Assembly (NCBI GenBank): GCA_958413765.1
Contig: CATYVH010000008.1
Coordinates: forward strand, 1 to 64,000
Direction of reading: 5' to 3'
Source of the DNA: an uncultured Collinsella sp.
GTDB lineage: Bacteria; Actinomycetota; Coriobacteriia; Coriobacteriales; Coriobacteriaceae
DNA length: 64,000 bases
A model generated the notes under the pieces. The model was not told the DNA's origin. It was given only the letters and a program-made list of their open reading frames with translations, and made no database searches. Made by a program: the position numbers and the translations under genes. Within the stretch, counting starts at the first letter, position 1; the number at the start of each line of letters is the position of its first letter. Shown here in pieces: positions 42,791 through 52,097 of the stretch.

Positions 42791-43764
42791 TGACGATTCT
42801 TGCCGTCGCCGCCGGGTTCGCGGCCGACCTTGCCTTCGGCGACCCGCGCTGGCTTCCCCATCCCGTCGTCGCCATGGGGCGCGCGATCACGTGGGCCGAA
42901 GGCCGCCTTCGGGGCGCATTCCCGCAAACGTCCGCGGGCACGCGCGCCGCAGGGCTTGTGCTCGCCGTGGCGCTTCCGCTTGCGTGTGGGCTTTTGACCT
43001 GGGGAATCCTGCATGTTTGCGGCATGGTTCACTCCGGCTTGCGCTTCGTGGCCGAGGCATGGGCGAGCTATCAGATTCTCGCGGCATGCGAGCTGCGCCG
43101 CCAGAGCCTGGCCGTGGCCCGCGCGTTCTCGAAGGGCGGCCTTGTCGCGGCGCGCGAAGCCGTCGGGCTCATCGTGGGACGCGACACGTCTGTTCTCGAC
43201 GAGCGGGGCGTCGCGCGCGCCGCCGTGGAAACGGTGGCGGAGAACGCGAGCGACGGCGTCATCGCGCCGCTTTTCTACCTTATGATCGGGGGTGCGCCCT
43301 TGGGCATGGCGTACAAGGCGGTGAACACGCTCGACAGCATGGTGGGCTACAAAAACGAGCGCTACATCGACTTCGGCTGCGCCTCGGCGCGCCTCGACGA
43401 TGCGCTGAACTGGATTCCCTCGCGCTTATCGGCTCTGCTCATGATCGCCGTGTGCCCGATCGTCGGGCTCGACGCGCGCGGGGCGGCGCGCATCTGGAGC
43501 CGCGACAGGCGTCGCCATGCGAGCCCGAACGCGGCGCAGACCGAGTCGGCGTGCGCGGGTGCGCTCGGACTGCGCCTGGCAGGACCCGCGGTGTATTTCG
43601 GTAAGCTCGTTGAGAAACCGACGATAGGCGACGCGTCCCGCGAAATCGAGTGGGGCGACATCGCCCGGGCGACAAGGCTCATGCTCGCCGCGTCCGTATG
43701 CGCGCTCGTCGTCTTCGGCGCCGCGCGCGCGGCGGTCGTGCTCGCCGTGGGGGCGATAGCATGA
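42790..43764 (+). CDS. cbiB: adenosylcobinamide-phosphate synthase CbiB
   Basis: The 324-residue membrane enzyme attaches aminopropanol phosphate (or aminopropanol) to adenosylcobyric acid. DLAFGDPRWLPHPVVAMG at the N-terminus and NTLDSMVGYKNERY are diagnostic. ATG 42790 overlaps the previous stop by one base (GTG 42787 is an alternative). It overlaps cobD by 4 bp, the enzyme that makes its substrate. Confidence 0.95.
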   Translation: MTILAVAAGFAADLAFGDPRWLPHPVVAMGRAITWAEGRLRGAFPQTSAGTRAAGLVLAVALPLACGLLTWGILHVCGMVHSGLRFVAEAWASYQILAACELRRQSLAVARAFSKGGLVAAREAVGLIVGRDTSVLDERGVARAAVETVAENASDGVIAPLFYLMIGGAPLGMAYKAVNTLDSMVGYKNERYIDFGCASARLDDALNWIPSRLSALLMIAVCPIVGLDARGAARIWSRDRRRHASPNAAQTESACAGALGLRLAGPAVYFGKLVEKPTIGDASREIEWGDIARATRLMLAASVCALVVFGAARAAVVLAVGAIA

Positions 43765-44984
43765 GGGAAGACTACGTCGCGCCCCGGGCTGCCGGGGGAA
43801 TCCTGCGTGCCCGCGCGCATGGGGGTAGCACGCATTCGCTCGGCATCGCTTGCGAAGGGGGCGCCTCCGACCTCATTGACTTCTCGGTGAACGTGAATCC
43901 GGCAGGCCCCTCGCCGCGCGCCGTCGCCGCAGCTTGCAAGGCGCTTTCTCGAATCGACGCCTACCCCGATAGGGAAAGCCTCGCCCTCGTTCGCGCCCTA
44001 GCGCGCGCCCAGGGCATTCCCGAAGATACTATCGTTTGCGGCGCGGGCGCGTCCGACATCATCTGGCGGCTCGCCGCGGCGGTGCGCCCGAAACGCATCG
44101 TCGTGTGCGCGCCGACGTTCTCTGAATATGCGGAGGCGGCATCGTACTACGGCGCATGCGTGCAGGAGTTCCCGCTCTCCGAAGCGGACGACTTCGACGT
44201 GCCCGCCTCCTTCGCCCGCGCGATCGAGGGGCCGGGAGACGTGGCGTACCTCTGCAATCCGAACAACCCGACGGGGCGTCTCGTCGACCCCAGCGTGATC
44301 GATGCCGCGGCTTGCCGCTGCGAGCAGGTGGGCGCGCTGCTCGTCGTGGACGAGTGCTTCCTCGGATTTGCGCCCGACGCCCGCGAAAGGAGCGTGGCCG
44401 CACGCGCCGCGTGTTCGCGCCATGTGGCCGTGCTCTCCGCGTTCACCAAGCTCTACGGAATGGCGGGCTTGCGGTTGGGATATCTGATCAGCGGAAACGC
44501 CCAACTCATCGAGGGGATTCGCCGGGCGGGGCAGGTGTGGCCTGTCTCCTCGGTCGCCGAGGCCGCGGGCATCGCCGCCCTGGAAGACGTTGAATACGTC
44601 TCGCGCACGCGCGATGTATTGGCGGGCGAGCGAGCGTGGCTTTCCCACGAGCTCTCCTCGCTCGGGCTTTCCGTCGTGCCGTCGGATGCGAACTTCCTTT
44701 TAGTCCGCACGCCGGCGAAAGACATCCCCGAGCGCCTGTATAAACTGGGGGTTTTGGTCCGCACGTGCGACTCGTTTTCGGTACTGTCTCGTTTCTGGTG
44801 CCGCGTCGCGGTGCGCACGCGCAAGGAGAATGCCCGGCTTGCGATGGCGTTCAGCCGCGCACTTCGGGCGGAAGGTGCATCGGGCGAAGGCGAACCCGAC
44901 GAACGGGGCGGCGCTTCTTGCAGCGGCGCTATGGCGGGCGCGGATGGCCGAGGCTCGGCGAAGGAGGTCGATACCCGTGGGTAG
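43761..44984 (+). CDS. cobD: threonine-phosphate decarboxylase, class II PLP enzyme
   Basis: The 407-residue protein is an HisC-like PLP enzyme with DFSVNVNPAGPSPRAV, CNPNNPTGRLV and the PLP-lysine motif SAFTKLYGMAGLRLGYL. The context next to cbiB makes L-threonine-O-3-phosphate decarboxylase (supplying aminopropanol phosphate) the best call; histidinol-phosphate aminotransferase is the alternative by homology alone. The last 50 residues are a Gly/Ala/Glu-rich tail beyond the fold. Confidence 0.92.
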   Translation: MREDYVAPRAAGGILRARAHGGSTHSLGIACEGGASDLIDFSVNVNPAGPSPRAVAAACKALSRIDAYPDRESLALVRALARAQGIPEDTIVCGAGASDIIWRLAAAVRPKRIVVCAPTFSEYAEAASYYGACVQEFPLSEADDFDVPASFARAIEGPGDVAYLCNPNNPTGRLVDPSVIDAAACRCEQVGALLVVDECFLGFAPDARERSVAARAACSRHVAVLSAFTKLYGMAGLRLGYLISGNAQLIEGIRRAGQVWPVSSVAEAAGIAALEDVEYVSRTRDVLAGERAWLSHELSSLGLSVVPSDANFLLVRTPAKDIPERLYKLGVLVRTCDSFSVLSRFWCRVAVRTRKENARLAMAFSRALRAEGASGEGEPDERGGASCSGAMAGADGRGSAKEVDTRG

Positions 44985-46476
44985 GGCGAAGCCCATCATG
45001 ATCCAAGGCACCATGTCGAACGCGGGGAAGAGCCTGCTTGCGGCGGGGCTGTGCCGTGTGCTTTCGCAGGACGGCCTGCGCGTGACTCCCTTCAAGAGCC
45101 AGAACATGGCGCTCAACAGCGGTGTCACGGCCGATGGGCTCGAGATGGGGCGCGCCCAGATCATGCAGGCCGAGGCGTGCGGCATCGCGCCCGACGTGCG
45201 CATGAACCCCATCCTGCTCAAGCCCGAAAGCGGCCACCGAAGCCAGCTCATCGTGGCCGGCAAGGCGCAGGGAGCCTTCGCTGCGAGGGACTACTTCGCG
45301 CGAAAGAAGGCGCTCATGCCGCAGATTTTGGAGGCGTTCGATTCGCTCGCGGAGGAAAACGACGTCATCGTCATCGAGGGCGCCGGCAGCCCCGCCGAAA
45401 TCAACCTTGCCGAAAACGACATCGTCAACATGGGGCTCGCGCGCGCCGTGTCCTCCCCCGTGCTGCTTGCGGGCGACATCGACCCGGGCGGGGTATTTGC
45501 CCAGCTCTACGGCACGGTCGCGCTCCTTGCGCCCGATGACCGCGCGTTTTTGCGGGGGCTTGTGGTGAACAAGTTCCGCGGCGATGTGGAAATCCTGCGC
45601 CCGGGTTTGGCCCCGCTCGAGAAGATGTGCGGAGTTCCCGTCGTGGGTGTCGTGCCGTATCTTACGCTCGACCTGGACGACGAGGACTCGCTCGCGCCGC
45701 GCCTATCTGCCCGCGGGGCGCGCGGCGTCATCGACGTCGCCGTCGTGCGTCTTCCGCATCTGTCGAACTTCACCGACTTCGACCCGCTTTCGCGCGTGCC
45801 CGGCGTGGGCGTGCGCTACGTTTCCTCGACGACCGATCTGGGCCGACCCGACCTGGTGGTGCTTCCCGGCTCGAAGACTACGCTCGACGACGCGCGCTGG
45901 CTTGCGGCTAGCGGCATCGGAGCCTGTGTACGCGCGCTTTCGGGCGCGGGCACGCCGGTGCTCGGCATATGCGGAGGCTACCAGCTTTTGGGAGACGAGC
46001 TTTCCGACCCGCACGGCAGGGAAGGCGCTGGCACCGCGCGCGGGCTCGGGCTCATCCCTGCAAGTACGGTGTTCAAGGAGGAAAAGCGCCTCGCCCAGTC
46101 GGAGCTGCGCATCACGGGCGCCCAAGGCGCGTTCTCGGTGTGGAACGGCATGACGGCGCGCGGGTACGAGATTCACGACGGCGAAACGACCGTCTTCTGC
46201 GCTCCTGCGGGCACGATTGGCGGCAAACCGGAAGGCGCGGCCTGCGGAAACGTGTTCGGAACCTATCTCCACGGCCTGTTCGACGAACCGGGGGTGGCGC
46301 TCGCCCTCGCGCGCTCGCTCGCGCGCATGCGCGGCCTGCCCGAGAGCGTCGTGGGTGCTGCGGGCGCGGCGTCCGCGGCCGATCACCGTGCGCGCGAGTT
46401 TGACCGCCTGGCCGACGTCGTGCGCGGGGCGCTCGACATGGAGTATGTCTACCGCATTATCGAGGAGGGCGTATGA
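44977..46476 (+). CDS. cbiP: cobyric acid synthase
   Basis: The 499-residue amidase completes four side-chain amidations. P-loop QGTMSNAGKSLLAAGLCRVL, PFKSQNMALNS, VIEGAGSPAEINL and a GATase nucleophile in VLGICGGYQLLGDEL are diagnostic. The start is GTG 44977, with AAGGAGG 9 bp upstream, overlapping cobD by 8 bp; the longer in-frame start is not supported. Confidence 0.95.
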   Translation: MGRAKPIMIQGTMSNAGKSLLAAGLCRVLSQDGLRVTPFKSQNMALNSGVTADGLEMGRAQIMQAEACGIAPDVRMNPILLKPESGHRSQLIVAGKAQGAFAARDYFARKKALMPQILEAFDSLAEENDVIVIEGAGSPAEINLAENDIVNMGLARAVSSPVLLAGDIDPGGVFAQLYGTVALLAPDDRAFLRGLVVNKFRGDVEILRPGLAPLEKMCGVPVVGVVPYLTLDLDDEDSLAPRLSARGARGVIDVAVVRLPHLSNFTDFDPLSRVPGVGVRYVSSTTDLGRPDLVVLPGSKTTLDDARWLAASGIGACVRALSGAGTPVLGICGGYQLLGDELSDPHGREGAGTARGLGLIPASTVFKEEKRLAQSELRITGAQGAFSVWNGMTARGYEIHDGETTVFCAPAGTIGGKPEGAACGNVFGTYLHGLFDEPGVALALARSLARMRGLPESVVGAAGAASAADHRAREFDRLADVVRGALDMEYVYRIIEEGV

Positions 46477-46988
46477 TCCACGTGTATCATGGCGACGGCA
46501 AAGGCAAGACCACGGCGGCGATGGGCCTCGCCCTTCGCATGCTCGCTGCAGGCCGCCGCGTCGTCGTCGTGCAGTTCCTGAAAGACGGCGAAAGCGGGGA
46601 GGTGCGCCTGCTCGCCGAGCATTTCGGCGTGCCCGTGTTCGCGGGGAAGGCGTCGGACAAGTTTACCTGGTCGATGACGTCGGAAGAACTTGCCGCGACG
46701 TGCGAGCTGCACGATGGGAACCTCGCTTCCGCGCTCGCCGAGCTCGAGGGCGCGCAAGAGGGACTGCTCGTGCTCGACGAGGCGCTCGACGCGCTTTCGA
46801 AGGGGCTTGTCGACGAGGCGCTCGTGGACCGCGCGCTCGATATGTCCGCGCGCGGCGTCGAAGTAGCGCTCACCGGGCGCGCGCCTTCCCGCAAGATCGT
46901 GGAGAAGGCCGACTACATAACCGAGATGCGGTGCGAGAAACATCCCTACGAGCAGGGGATATGTGCAAGAGAAGGAGTGGAGTACTAG
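46473..46988 (+). CDS. cobO: corrinoid adenosyltransferase (CobA/CobO/BtuR type)
   Basis: The 171-residue ATP:corrinoid adenosyltransferase has HGDGKGKTTAAMGLALRM at the start, VVQFLKDGESGE, LLVLDEALDALS, and the C-terminal KHPYEQGICAREGVEY typical of the BtuR family. It adenosylates corrinoids before amidation. It overlaps cbiP by 4 bp and ends directly before cbiC. Confidence 0.95.
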   Translation: MIHVYHGDGKGKTTAAMGLALRMLAAGRRVVVVQFLKDGESGEVRLLAEHFGVPVFAGKASDKFTWSMTSEELAATCELHDGNLASALAELEGAQEGLLVLDEALDALSKGLVDEALVDRALDMSARGVEVALTGRAPSRKIVEKADYITEMRCEKHPYEQGICAREGVEY

Positions 46989-47630
46989 ATGGATTCCAAG
47001 GAGATGGCGCCTGGCGACATCGAGCGGCGCAGCTTCGAGATCATCACCGAAGAGCTCGGCGGCCGCACGTTCCCGCCGCTCGAAGAGCCCGTCGTGAAGC
47101 GCGTCATCCATACCACTGCCGACTTCTCGTACGCCGATTCCCTCGTGTTCACCCATGACGCCGCGCACTGTGCGCTCGACGCACTGCGTGCAGGGGCCAC
47201 GGTGCTCACCGACACGAACATGGCGCTCGCAGGCATAAGTAAGCCCGCGCTCGCGAAGCTCGGCTGCAAGGCCGTGTGCTACATGGCCGACCCTGATGTC
47301 GCTGCGGCTGCGCGCGCCGCGGGCACGACTCGCGCCGTTGCGAGCATGAACAAAGCTTGCCGCATCGAGGGTCCGCTCATCGTGGCCGTCGGCAACGCTC
47401 CCACAGCACTTCTGCGTCTCGCCGAGCTCATGGACGCGGGGAAGATCGCGCCCGCGCTCGTCGTTGGGGTGCCGGTCGGGTTTGTGAACGTGGTCGAGGC
47501 GAAAGAGGAGCTACTTGCGCGACGCGTGCCGGCCATCGTCGCGAGGGGTCGCAAGGGCGGCTCGACCGTGGCGGCCGCCATTATGAACGCGCTGCTCTAC
47601 CAGATCACGCGCACGGGTGGCGTGAAGTGA
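46989..47630 (+). CDS. cbiC: cobalt-precorrin-8 methylmutase
   Basis: The 213-residue mutase moves the C11 methyl group to C12. The catalytic His lies in KRVIHTTADFSYADSL, and the C-terminal GVPVGFVNVVEAKEEL and GRKGGSTVAAAIMNAL are conserved. GAGAAGGAGTGG precedes the ATG. It overlaps cbiJ by 4 bp. Confidence 0.95.
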   Translation: MDSKEMAPGDIERRSFEIITEELGGRTFPPLEEPVVKRVIHTTADFSYADSLVFTHDAAHCALDALRAGATVLTDTNMALAGISKPALAKLGCKAVCYMADPDVAAAARAAGTTRAVASMNKACRIEGPLIVAVGNAPTALLRLAELMDAGKIAPALVVGVPVGFVNVVEAKEELLARRVPAIVARGRKGGSTVAAAIMNALLYQITRTGGVK

Positions 47631-48448
47631 CGGCCCTCGTATCCGTGCCGGCGCTGCGCATCTTCGCCGGCACCACCGAGGGCCGCCTTCTGTGCGAATG
47701 GGCGAGCGGGGCGGGCATCCCCGCCCGTGCCTACGCGGCAACCGAGTACGGAGGCGAGCTATTGGGTGAGCTTCCGGGCATCGAGGTGCATGCGGGCAGG
47801 CTCGACGATGCCGACATGGAGCGCGAGCTTTCCGGCGCGCGCATCGTCGTCGACGCCACGCACCCCTTCGCTACGCTCGCAAGCGACAACATCCGGGCCG
47901 CTTCGCTCGCCGTGGGTGCACGATGCCTGCGCCTTGCGCGCCCGGTCGAGGCGCTGCCCAAAGGCGTCGTGCCGGTCGCGTCGATCGCCTGCGCGGCGCG
48001 CTTTCTCTCCGAGAACCCGGGTCGCGTTCTTCTCACGACGGGGAGCAAGGAGCTTGCTCCCTACACGCGCGTCGCCGATTTCGCGGAGCGCTTCTTCGTG
48101 CGTGTGCTCCCGCTGCCCGGTGCTATAACGAAGTGCATCGACGCGGGGTTTTCGCCGTCGCACGTCATCGGCATGCAGGGGCCCTTCACCCGCGAGCTCA
48201 ACGAGGCGATGCTTCGGCAGGTGGGCGCCCAGTGGCTTGTGACCAAGGACTCGGGAACCGTAGGCGGCACGGCCGAGAAGCTCGCCGCAGCGCGCGCCGT
48301 GGGAGCGCGCTGTATCGTGGTCACCCGTCCCGCCGAGGGAGGCGGGGCCCTTTCGCTTCGGGAAGTGGAAGATGCGCTCTTACGGGAGTTCGCGCGGAGG
48401 ATCGCCCCGAGCAAGCTCGACCCGTACAAGCCCGTCATCCGCCAATAG
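47627..48448 (+). CDS. cbiJ: cobalt-precorrin-6A reductase
   Basis: The 273-residue reductase has the nucleotide-binding start RIFAGTTEGRLLCEW, VVDATHPFATLASDN, LLTTGSKEL and MQGPFTRELNEAML, the CbiJ/CobK pattern. The start is GTG 47627 overlapping cbiC; it is the last gene of the operon. A palindrome follows at 48487-48563. The start could lie a few codons later; no clear Shine-Dalgarno decides it. Confidence 0.93.
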   Translation: MTALVSVPALRIFAGTTEGRLLCEWASGAGIPARAYAATEYGGELLGELPGIEVHAGRLDDADMERELSGARIVVDATHPFATLASDNIRAASLAVGARCLRLARPVEALPKGVVPVASIACAARFLSENPGRVLLTTGSKELAPYTRVADFAERFFVRVLPLPGAITKCIDAGFSPSHVIGMQGPFTRELNEAMLRQVGAQWLVTKDSGTVGGTAEKLAAARAVGARCIVVTRPAEGGGALSLREVEDALLREFARRIAPSKLDPYKPVIRQ

Positions 48449-48486
48449 CTCGAGGACGACGCCCGGAACTGGCGCAAACAGCCCTT

Positions 48487-48563
48487 CAATAAGTTGCGGT
48501 GAAATAGTGTCTGTTTTTGCTGGTAGATAGCATATTCAGTCCCTAAATCACCGCAACTTGTTG
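48487..48563. repeat. inverted repeat between cbiJ and the efflux operon
   Basis: Arms 48487-48507 and 48543-48563 pair at nearly all positions (core AAGTTGCGGTGA / TCACCGCAACTT perfect) around a 35-base AT-richer loop that holds TGCT/AGCA. It lies between convergent operons, at the right edge of the GC-rich cobalamin region. It lacks a clear T-run. Confidence 0.8.
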
Positions 48564-48571
48564 GTGGTGGC

Positions 48572-49786
48572 TTACTGGTAGCGTAGACACTCGACGGGGT
48601 CGAGCTTTGCCGCACGGCGAGCGGGGTAGAAGCCAAAGGTTACGCCGATGCCGACGGAGACGGCGAAGGCCAGCAGCACCGTGGCGATTGAGAAGCTCGG
48701 TGTGATTTGCCCGCTGGCACCGAGCTCGCTGAGAACCCCTGATCCTGCGGCAAAGAACGTGAGCCCCCAGGCAAGTAGATAGCCAATCAGGACGCCCAGC
48801 AGGCCACCAGTGACGCATAGCGCCGAGGACTCGGCCAAAAACTGCGCGGTGATATCGCGACGACTGGCGCCCAGAGCGCGACGGATGCCGATCTCGCGGA
48901 TGCGCTCAGTCACGTTGGTGAGCATCATGTTCATAATACCGATACCGCCGACAAGCAGCGAGATACTGGCGACAGCACCCATGATGAGCGAGAAGGCGCC
49001 CATAAAGGAATTGAGGGAGTCGATAGCGCTTTTCATGGAGGTCGCCGATACACTGTCGTACTCATCATCCTCCGCGATGCCCTTCATCGCGCGCACCTTG
49101 GACTCGATGGTCTTGCAGAGCTCATCCATGTCCGTGCCCTCGGTGGCAAGTGCCGTCACGCTGGGGAATGAAGGATTCTCGTCGCCAAATAGGCCGGAGA
49201 TGGTTTCGCGTGGCATATACAAAGTGAGCGAGCCTATTGAGTCGCTGCCGCCATCAATCACGCCTACAATTTGCACCTCGCCGTTGGACACTTTGATGGT
49301 TTTTCCCAGCGCATCCTGTTCGTTGCCGTAAAGCTGATCGGCGCCGCCGCGGCTGATGAGCGCCACGCGCGAGCCTGCCTTTGACTCGACATCGGTGTAG
49401 GTGCGCCCCGCAACGAGCTTACTGGCACCCACGGCGTCGAGCATGTCGCTATCGACACCCTGTGCCATGACGGTATAGCTTTTATCGCCGGTCTTGTACT
49501 CGGTATACGCGCTGTTGACAATGCCGATCTGTTCTATCTGCGGTACCAGTTTTTGAAGCTTCTGGACGTCAGAATCAGAGAGTTCTTGGGACGAATAGAT
49601 CTGAACCATGCGAGCTGCGTTGAGGCCCAGGCTGTTGACCAAGCTGTTTTGGATGCCGCCGATGAGCGAAGTCATGGCAATGACCGAGGCGATGCCGATG
49701 ACAATGCCCAGGATGGTGAGCAGGCTGCGCCCCTTGTTGGCCTCGAGCGAGTGAAGGGCTTCCTGGATAAGATCGCGGGCGCTCAT
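48572..49786 (-). CDS. MacB-type ABC transporter permease
   Basis: The 404-residue membrane protein has one N-terminal helix (LLTILGIVIGIASVIAM, about 20-42), an extracytoplasmic MacB_PCD domain, and three C-terminal helices with NMMLTNVTERIREIGIRRALGAS, the FtsX/MacB signature. With the ATPase and adaptor genes it forms an efflux or export system of the MacAB/YknXYZ kind. It overlaps the ATPase gene by 4 bp. Confidence 0.92.
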   Translation of the reverse strand: MSARDLIQEALHSLEANKGRSLLTILGIVIGIASVIAMTSLIGGIQNSLVNSLGLNAARMVQIYSSQELSDSDVQKLQKLVPQIEQIGIVNSAYTEYKTGDKSYTVMAQGVDSDMLDAVGASKLVAGRTYTDVESKAGSRVALISRGGADQLYGNEQDALGKTIKVSNGEVQIVGVIDGGSDSIGSLTLYMPRETISGLFGDENPSFPSVTALATEGTDMDELCKTIESKVRAMKGIAEDDEYDSVSATSMKSAIDSLNSFMGAFSLIMGAVASISLLVGGIGIMNMMLTNVTERIREIGIRRALGASRRDITAQFLAESSALCVTGGLLGVLIGYLLAWGLTFFAAGSGVLSELGASGQITPSFSIATVLLAFAVSVGIGVTFGFYPARRAAKLDPVECLRYQ

Positions 49787-50553
49787 GCCATCACTCCTTT
49801 CGGCGGGTTGGCGGCGGAAATCATGGGCAGGCTATCTACGGCGCTGCGTAGGGTCCGCGGTGTATGCGGAATATACGCGCCGTCGTGAATGCGACCGTCG
49901 CGGATGGTCACGGCACGGTCGGCCTCGGCGGCGATGCCGGGGTCGTGTGTGATAAGCACGATGGTTTTGCCGCGCTCCTGGAGTTTGTGGAAGGTTTCCA
50001 TGACGAGCGCTCCCGTGGCGGAGTCCAGGTTTCCCGTTGGCTCGTCGGCCAAAATGATGGGTGGATCGTTGACAAGAGCGCGCGCGATGGCGACACGCTG
50101 CATCTGGCCGCCCGAGAGCTCGGTTATGCGGTGGTCCCAGTGGTCGACGGGCAGCGTGACGGCCTGCAGCGCGTGCACGGCGCGCATCTCGCGCTGGCTG
50201 CGCGGCACATTGGTGTAGGACAGCGGCAGCATGACGTTTTCGATCACCGTCAGGCGCGGCAGCAGATTAAAGCTCTGAAAGACAAAGCCGATGCTCAGCG
50301 CTCGCACCTCGGTGAGCTCGTCATCGTCGAGCTCGGCGACGTTGAGCCCTTGCAGGAAATAATCACCCGCCGTCGGCTTGTCCAGGCAGCCCAGGATGTT
50401 CATGAGCGTCGACTTGCCCGAGCCCGAGGGGCCGGTGATGGCGACGAACTCACCGGGGTTCACCGCCAGGCTCACGTTGTGCAGGATGTGGGCGCAACCG
50501 GCCTCGCTCTCAAAGATGCGGTGCACGTTGCGGATGTCGATGACGGGACGCAT
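49783..50553 (-). CDS. MacB/LolD-type ABC transporter ATP-binding protein
   Basis: The 256-residue ATPase shows Walker A TGPSGSGKSTLMNILG, Q-loop IGFVFQSFNLL, signature ELSGGQMQRVAIARAL, Walker B IILADEPTGNLDS and switch VLITHD. These identify the LolD/MacB subfamily. Its start overlaps the end of the adaptor gene by one base, so the three genes are one operon. Confidence 0.94.
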   Translation of the reverse strand: MRPVIDIRNVHRIFESEAGCAHILHNVSLAVNPGEFVAITGPSGSGKSTLMNILGCLDKPTAGDYFLQGLNVAELDDDELTEVRALSIGFVFQSFNLLPRLTVIENVMLPLSYTNVPRSQREMRAVHALQAVTLPVDHWDHRITELSGGQMQRVAIARALVNDPPIILADEPTGNLDSATGALVMETFHKLQERGKTIVLITHDPGIAAEADRAVTIRDGRIHDGAYIPHTPRTLRSAVDSLPMISAANPPKGVMA

Positions 50554-51965
50554 TACTTGCCCTCGTCGGCAGACATATTGTCGCCGCCGTCTGCCGTCAT
50601 GCCTGTGCCGGTATCCGTCACGATGGTGTCGCCGTCGCGTAACTTGGTAACCGGGACGTCTGGATTGATCTCGTTGCCCTGGTCGTCGCGCTTGACCTGC
50701 GTCTTACCGACTACAGCCTCGTTGTCGTTTTGCGTCACGACGGTCACCTTCACGCGGCGCGTCTTCTTGCCTTCCGAATCGGTGGCCAGATTGACGTAAT
50801 AGTGCTCGCCGTCTTCGGTCATCAGCGCCATGGTCGGCACCATAACCACGTCGTCGAGCTTCTCGGTCACTACCGAGACCTCGGCAGTCATACCCGGCTT
50901 AAGGCGACTGTCGGGTGCTTCGATGAGGATGTCGACGTTAAAGGTCACGCTGCCGCCGCTAGCGGAGCCGGAGTCAGAGTTTGCCACCGAGGCGATAGCC
51001 GTGACGGTGCCCTGACTCACGATATCGGGAAACGCGGGATAGGTCACGTTGGCGCTTTGGCCCACGGCAATTTTGGCGATATCCTTTTCGCCCACCTGAA
51101 CCGTCACCTTCATCTTGGACAGGTCGGCGATTTGCATGCACTGCTTGCCGCCGCTCGTGTCGCCTTCGCCCATGATCGTGCCTCCGGTCACCGTGGCACC
51201 GACTTTGGCGTTGAGCTCGACGATGTTGCCCGAGCTGGGGGCCTTTACGGTTCGCTCGGCCGCCTTTGCAGTTGCCTGCTCCAGCGTTGCCTGGGCCGAG
51301 GCGAGGTTGCGCTGGGCGGTCGAGACGGCATTTGCGTTGGCGTTTGTGTCCGATGGGCCGGTCGATCCGTCACCGTCCGTTGTCGGTGCGGCCTGTGCGG
51401 CGGCGAGCGCCGCCTTTGCATTGTTCAGGTCTTCCTGGGCGGCCGCGACCGCGCGCTGCGCCTCGGAAACAGCGCTATCGAGCGCGTCGTTCTTAATGGT
51501 CATGAGTACGTCGCCCTCGTTGACGCTCTGTCCGGCCTGCACGTTGATCTTTTCAACCGTACCGTCGACAGAAGGGGAGACGACCGATGCCGAGATGGGC
51601 TTAAGCTGCCCCTTGGCTTCGACTGTGGTGGTAAACGTGCCTTCGGTGACCATGTCGGTCACCGGTCCGTTGGTGCCTGCGGGTTGCGCGTTGATGACCA
51701 GCGTTGCGATGATGGCAATGAGCGCGATGGCAACAACGACACCGACGGCGATACCGCGTCGGATGAGCTTTTTGCGCCGACGCTCGGCACGCTTTGCCTT
51801 GAGCTTTGCATAGGCTTCTTCATCGGAGATATCGGCGGTATCGTTCGTGCGTCCGCTCTGCTTTTCGGCATGTACGTTTGTAATCAAAGGAATCGTTTCG
51901 GTGGCACCTTCGGGCGTGTACTCGGCATCATCCGGGCCTGGGGTGATGGTGGGGACATTCGGCAT
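50553..51965 (-). CDS. HlyD/MacA-type efflux adaptor subunit
   Basis: The 470-residue protein has a charged cytoplasmic N-terminus, one membrane helix (about 68-92), then barrel-sandwich/lipoyl (ASVVSPSVDGTVEKINVQAGQSVNEGDVLM), shown here only in part of about residues 121-150, a coiled-coil hairpin rich in Ala/Gln (about 155-235) and beta-barrel regions. It probably links the MacB-type permease to the outside. AAAGGAGAC precedes the ATG. Substrate unknown: antimicrobial peptide or lipid export are usual roles. Confidence 0.92.
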   Translation of the reverse strand: MPNVPTITPGPDDAEYTPEGATETIPLITNVHAEKQSGRTNDTADISDEEAYAKLKAKRAERRRKKLIRRGIAVGVVVAIALIAIIATLVINAQPAGTNGPVTDMVTEGTFTTTVEAKGQLKPISASVVSPSVDGTVEKINVQAGQSVNEGDVLMTIKNDALDSAVSEAQRAVAAAQEDLNNAKAALAAAQAAPTTDGDGSTGPSDTNANANAVSTAQRNLASAQATLEQATAKAAERTVKAPSSGNIVELNAKVGATVTGGTIMGEGDTSGGKQCMQIADLSKMKVTVQVGEKDIAKIAVGQSANVTYPAFPDIVSQGTVTAIASVANSDSGSASGGSVTFNVDILIEAPDSRLKPGMTAEVSVVTEKLDDVVMVPTMALMTEDGEHYYVNLATDSEGKKTRRVKVTVVTQNDNEAVVGKTQVKRDDQGNEINPDVPVTKLRDGDTIVTDTGTGMTADGGDNMSADEGK

Positions 51966-51998
51966 AGCGTCTCCTTTATAGAAAGTTCCTCAATAAGT

Positions 51999-52030
51999 AT
52001 ATGCGCCCGCCGCGTAAGGCGGGCGCATAT
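51999..52030 (-). terminator. hairpin between the L,D-transpeptidase and efflux genes
   Basis: A perfect 13-bp stem (51999-52011 / 52018-52030) with a 6-base loop. On the - strand it is followed by ACTTATT, so it is a likely terminator of the transpeptidase gene although the U-tract is weak. Confidence 0.65.
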
Positions 52031-52097
52031 GGCGGATTCTTTCGGAACTGTTAGATTGGTCGCAGCAGCTCCACGTTGTGGGAATGCGCGCGTTGCA

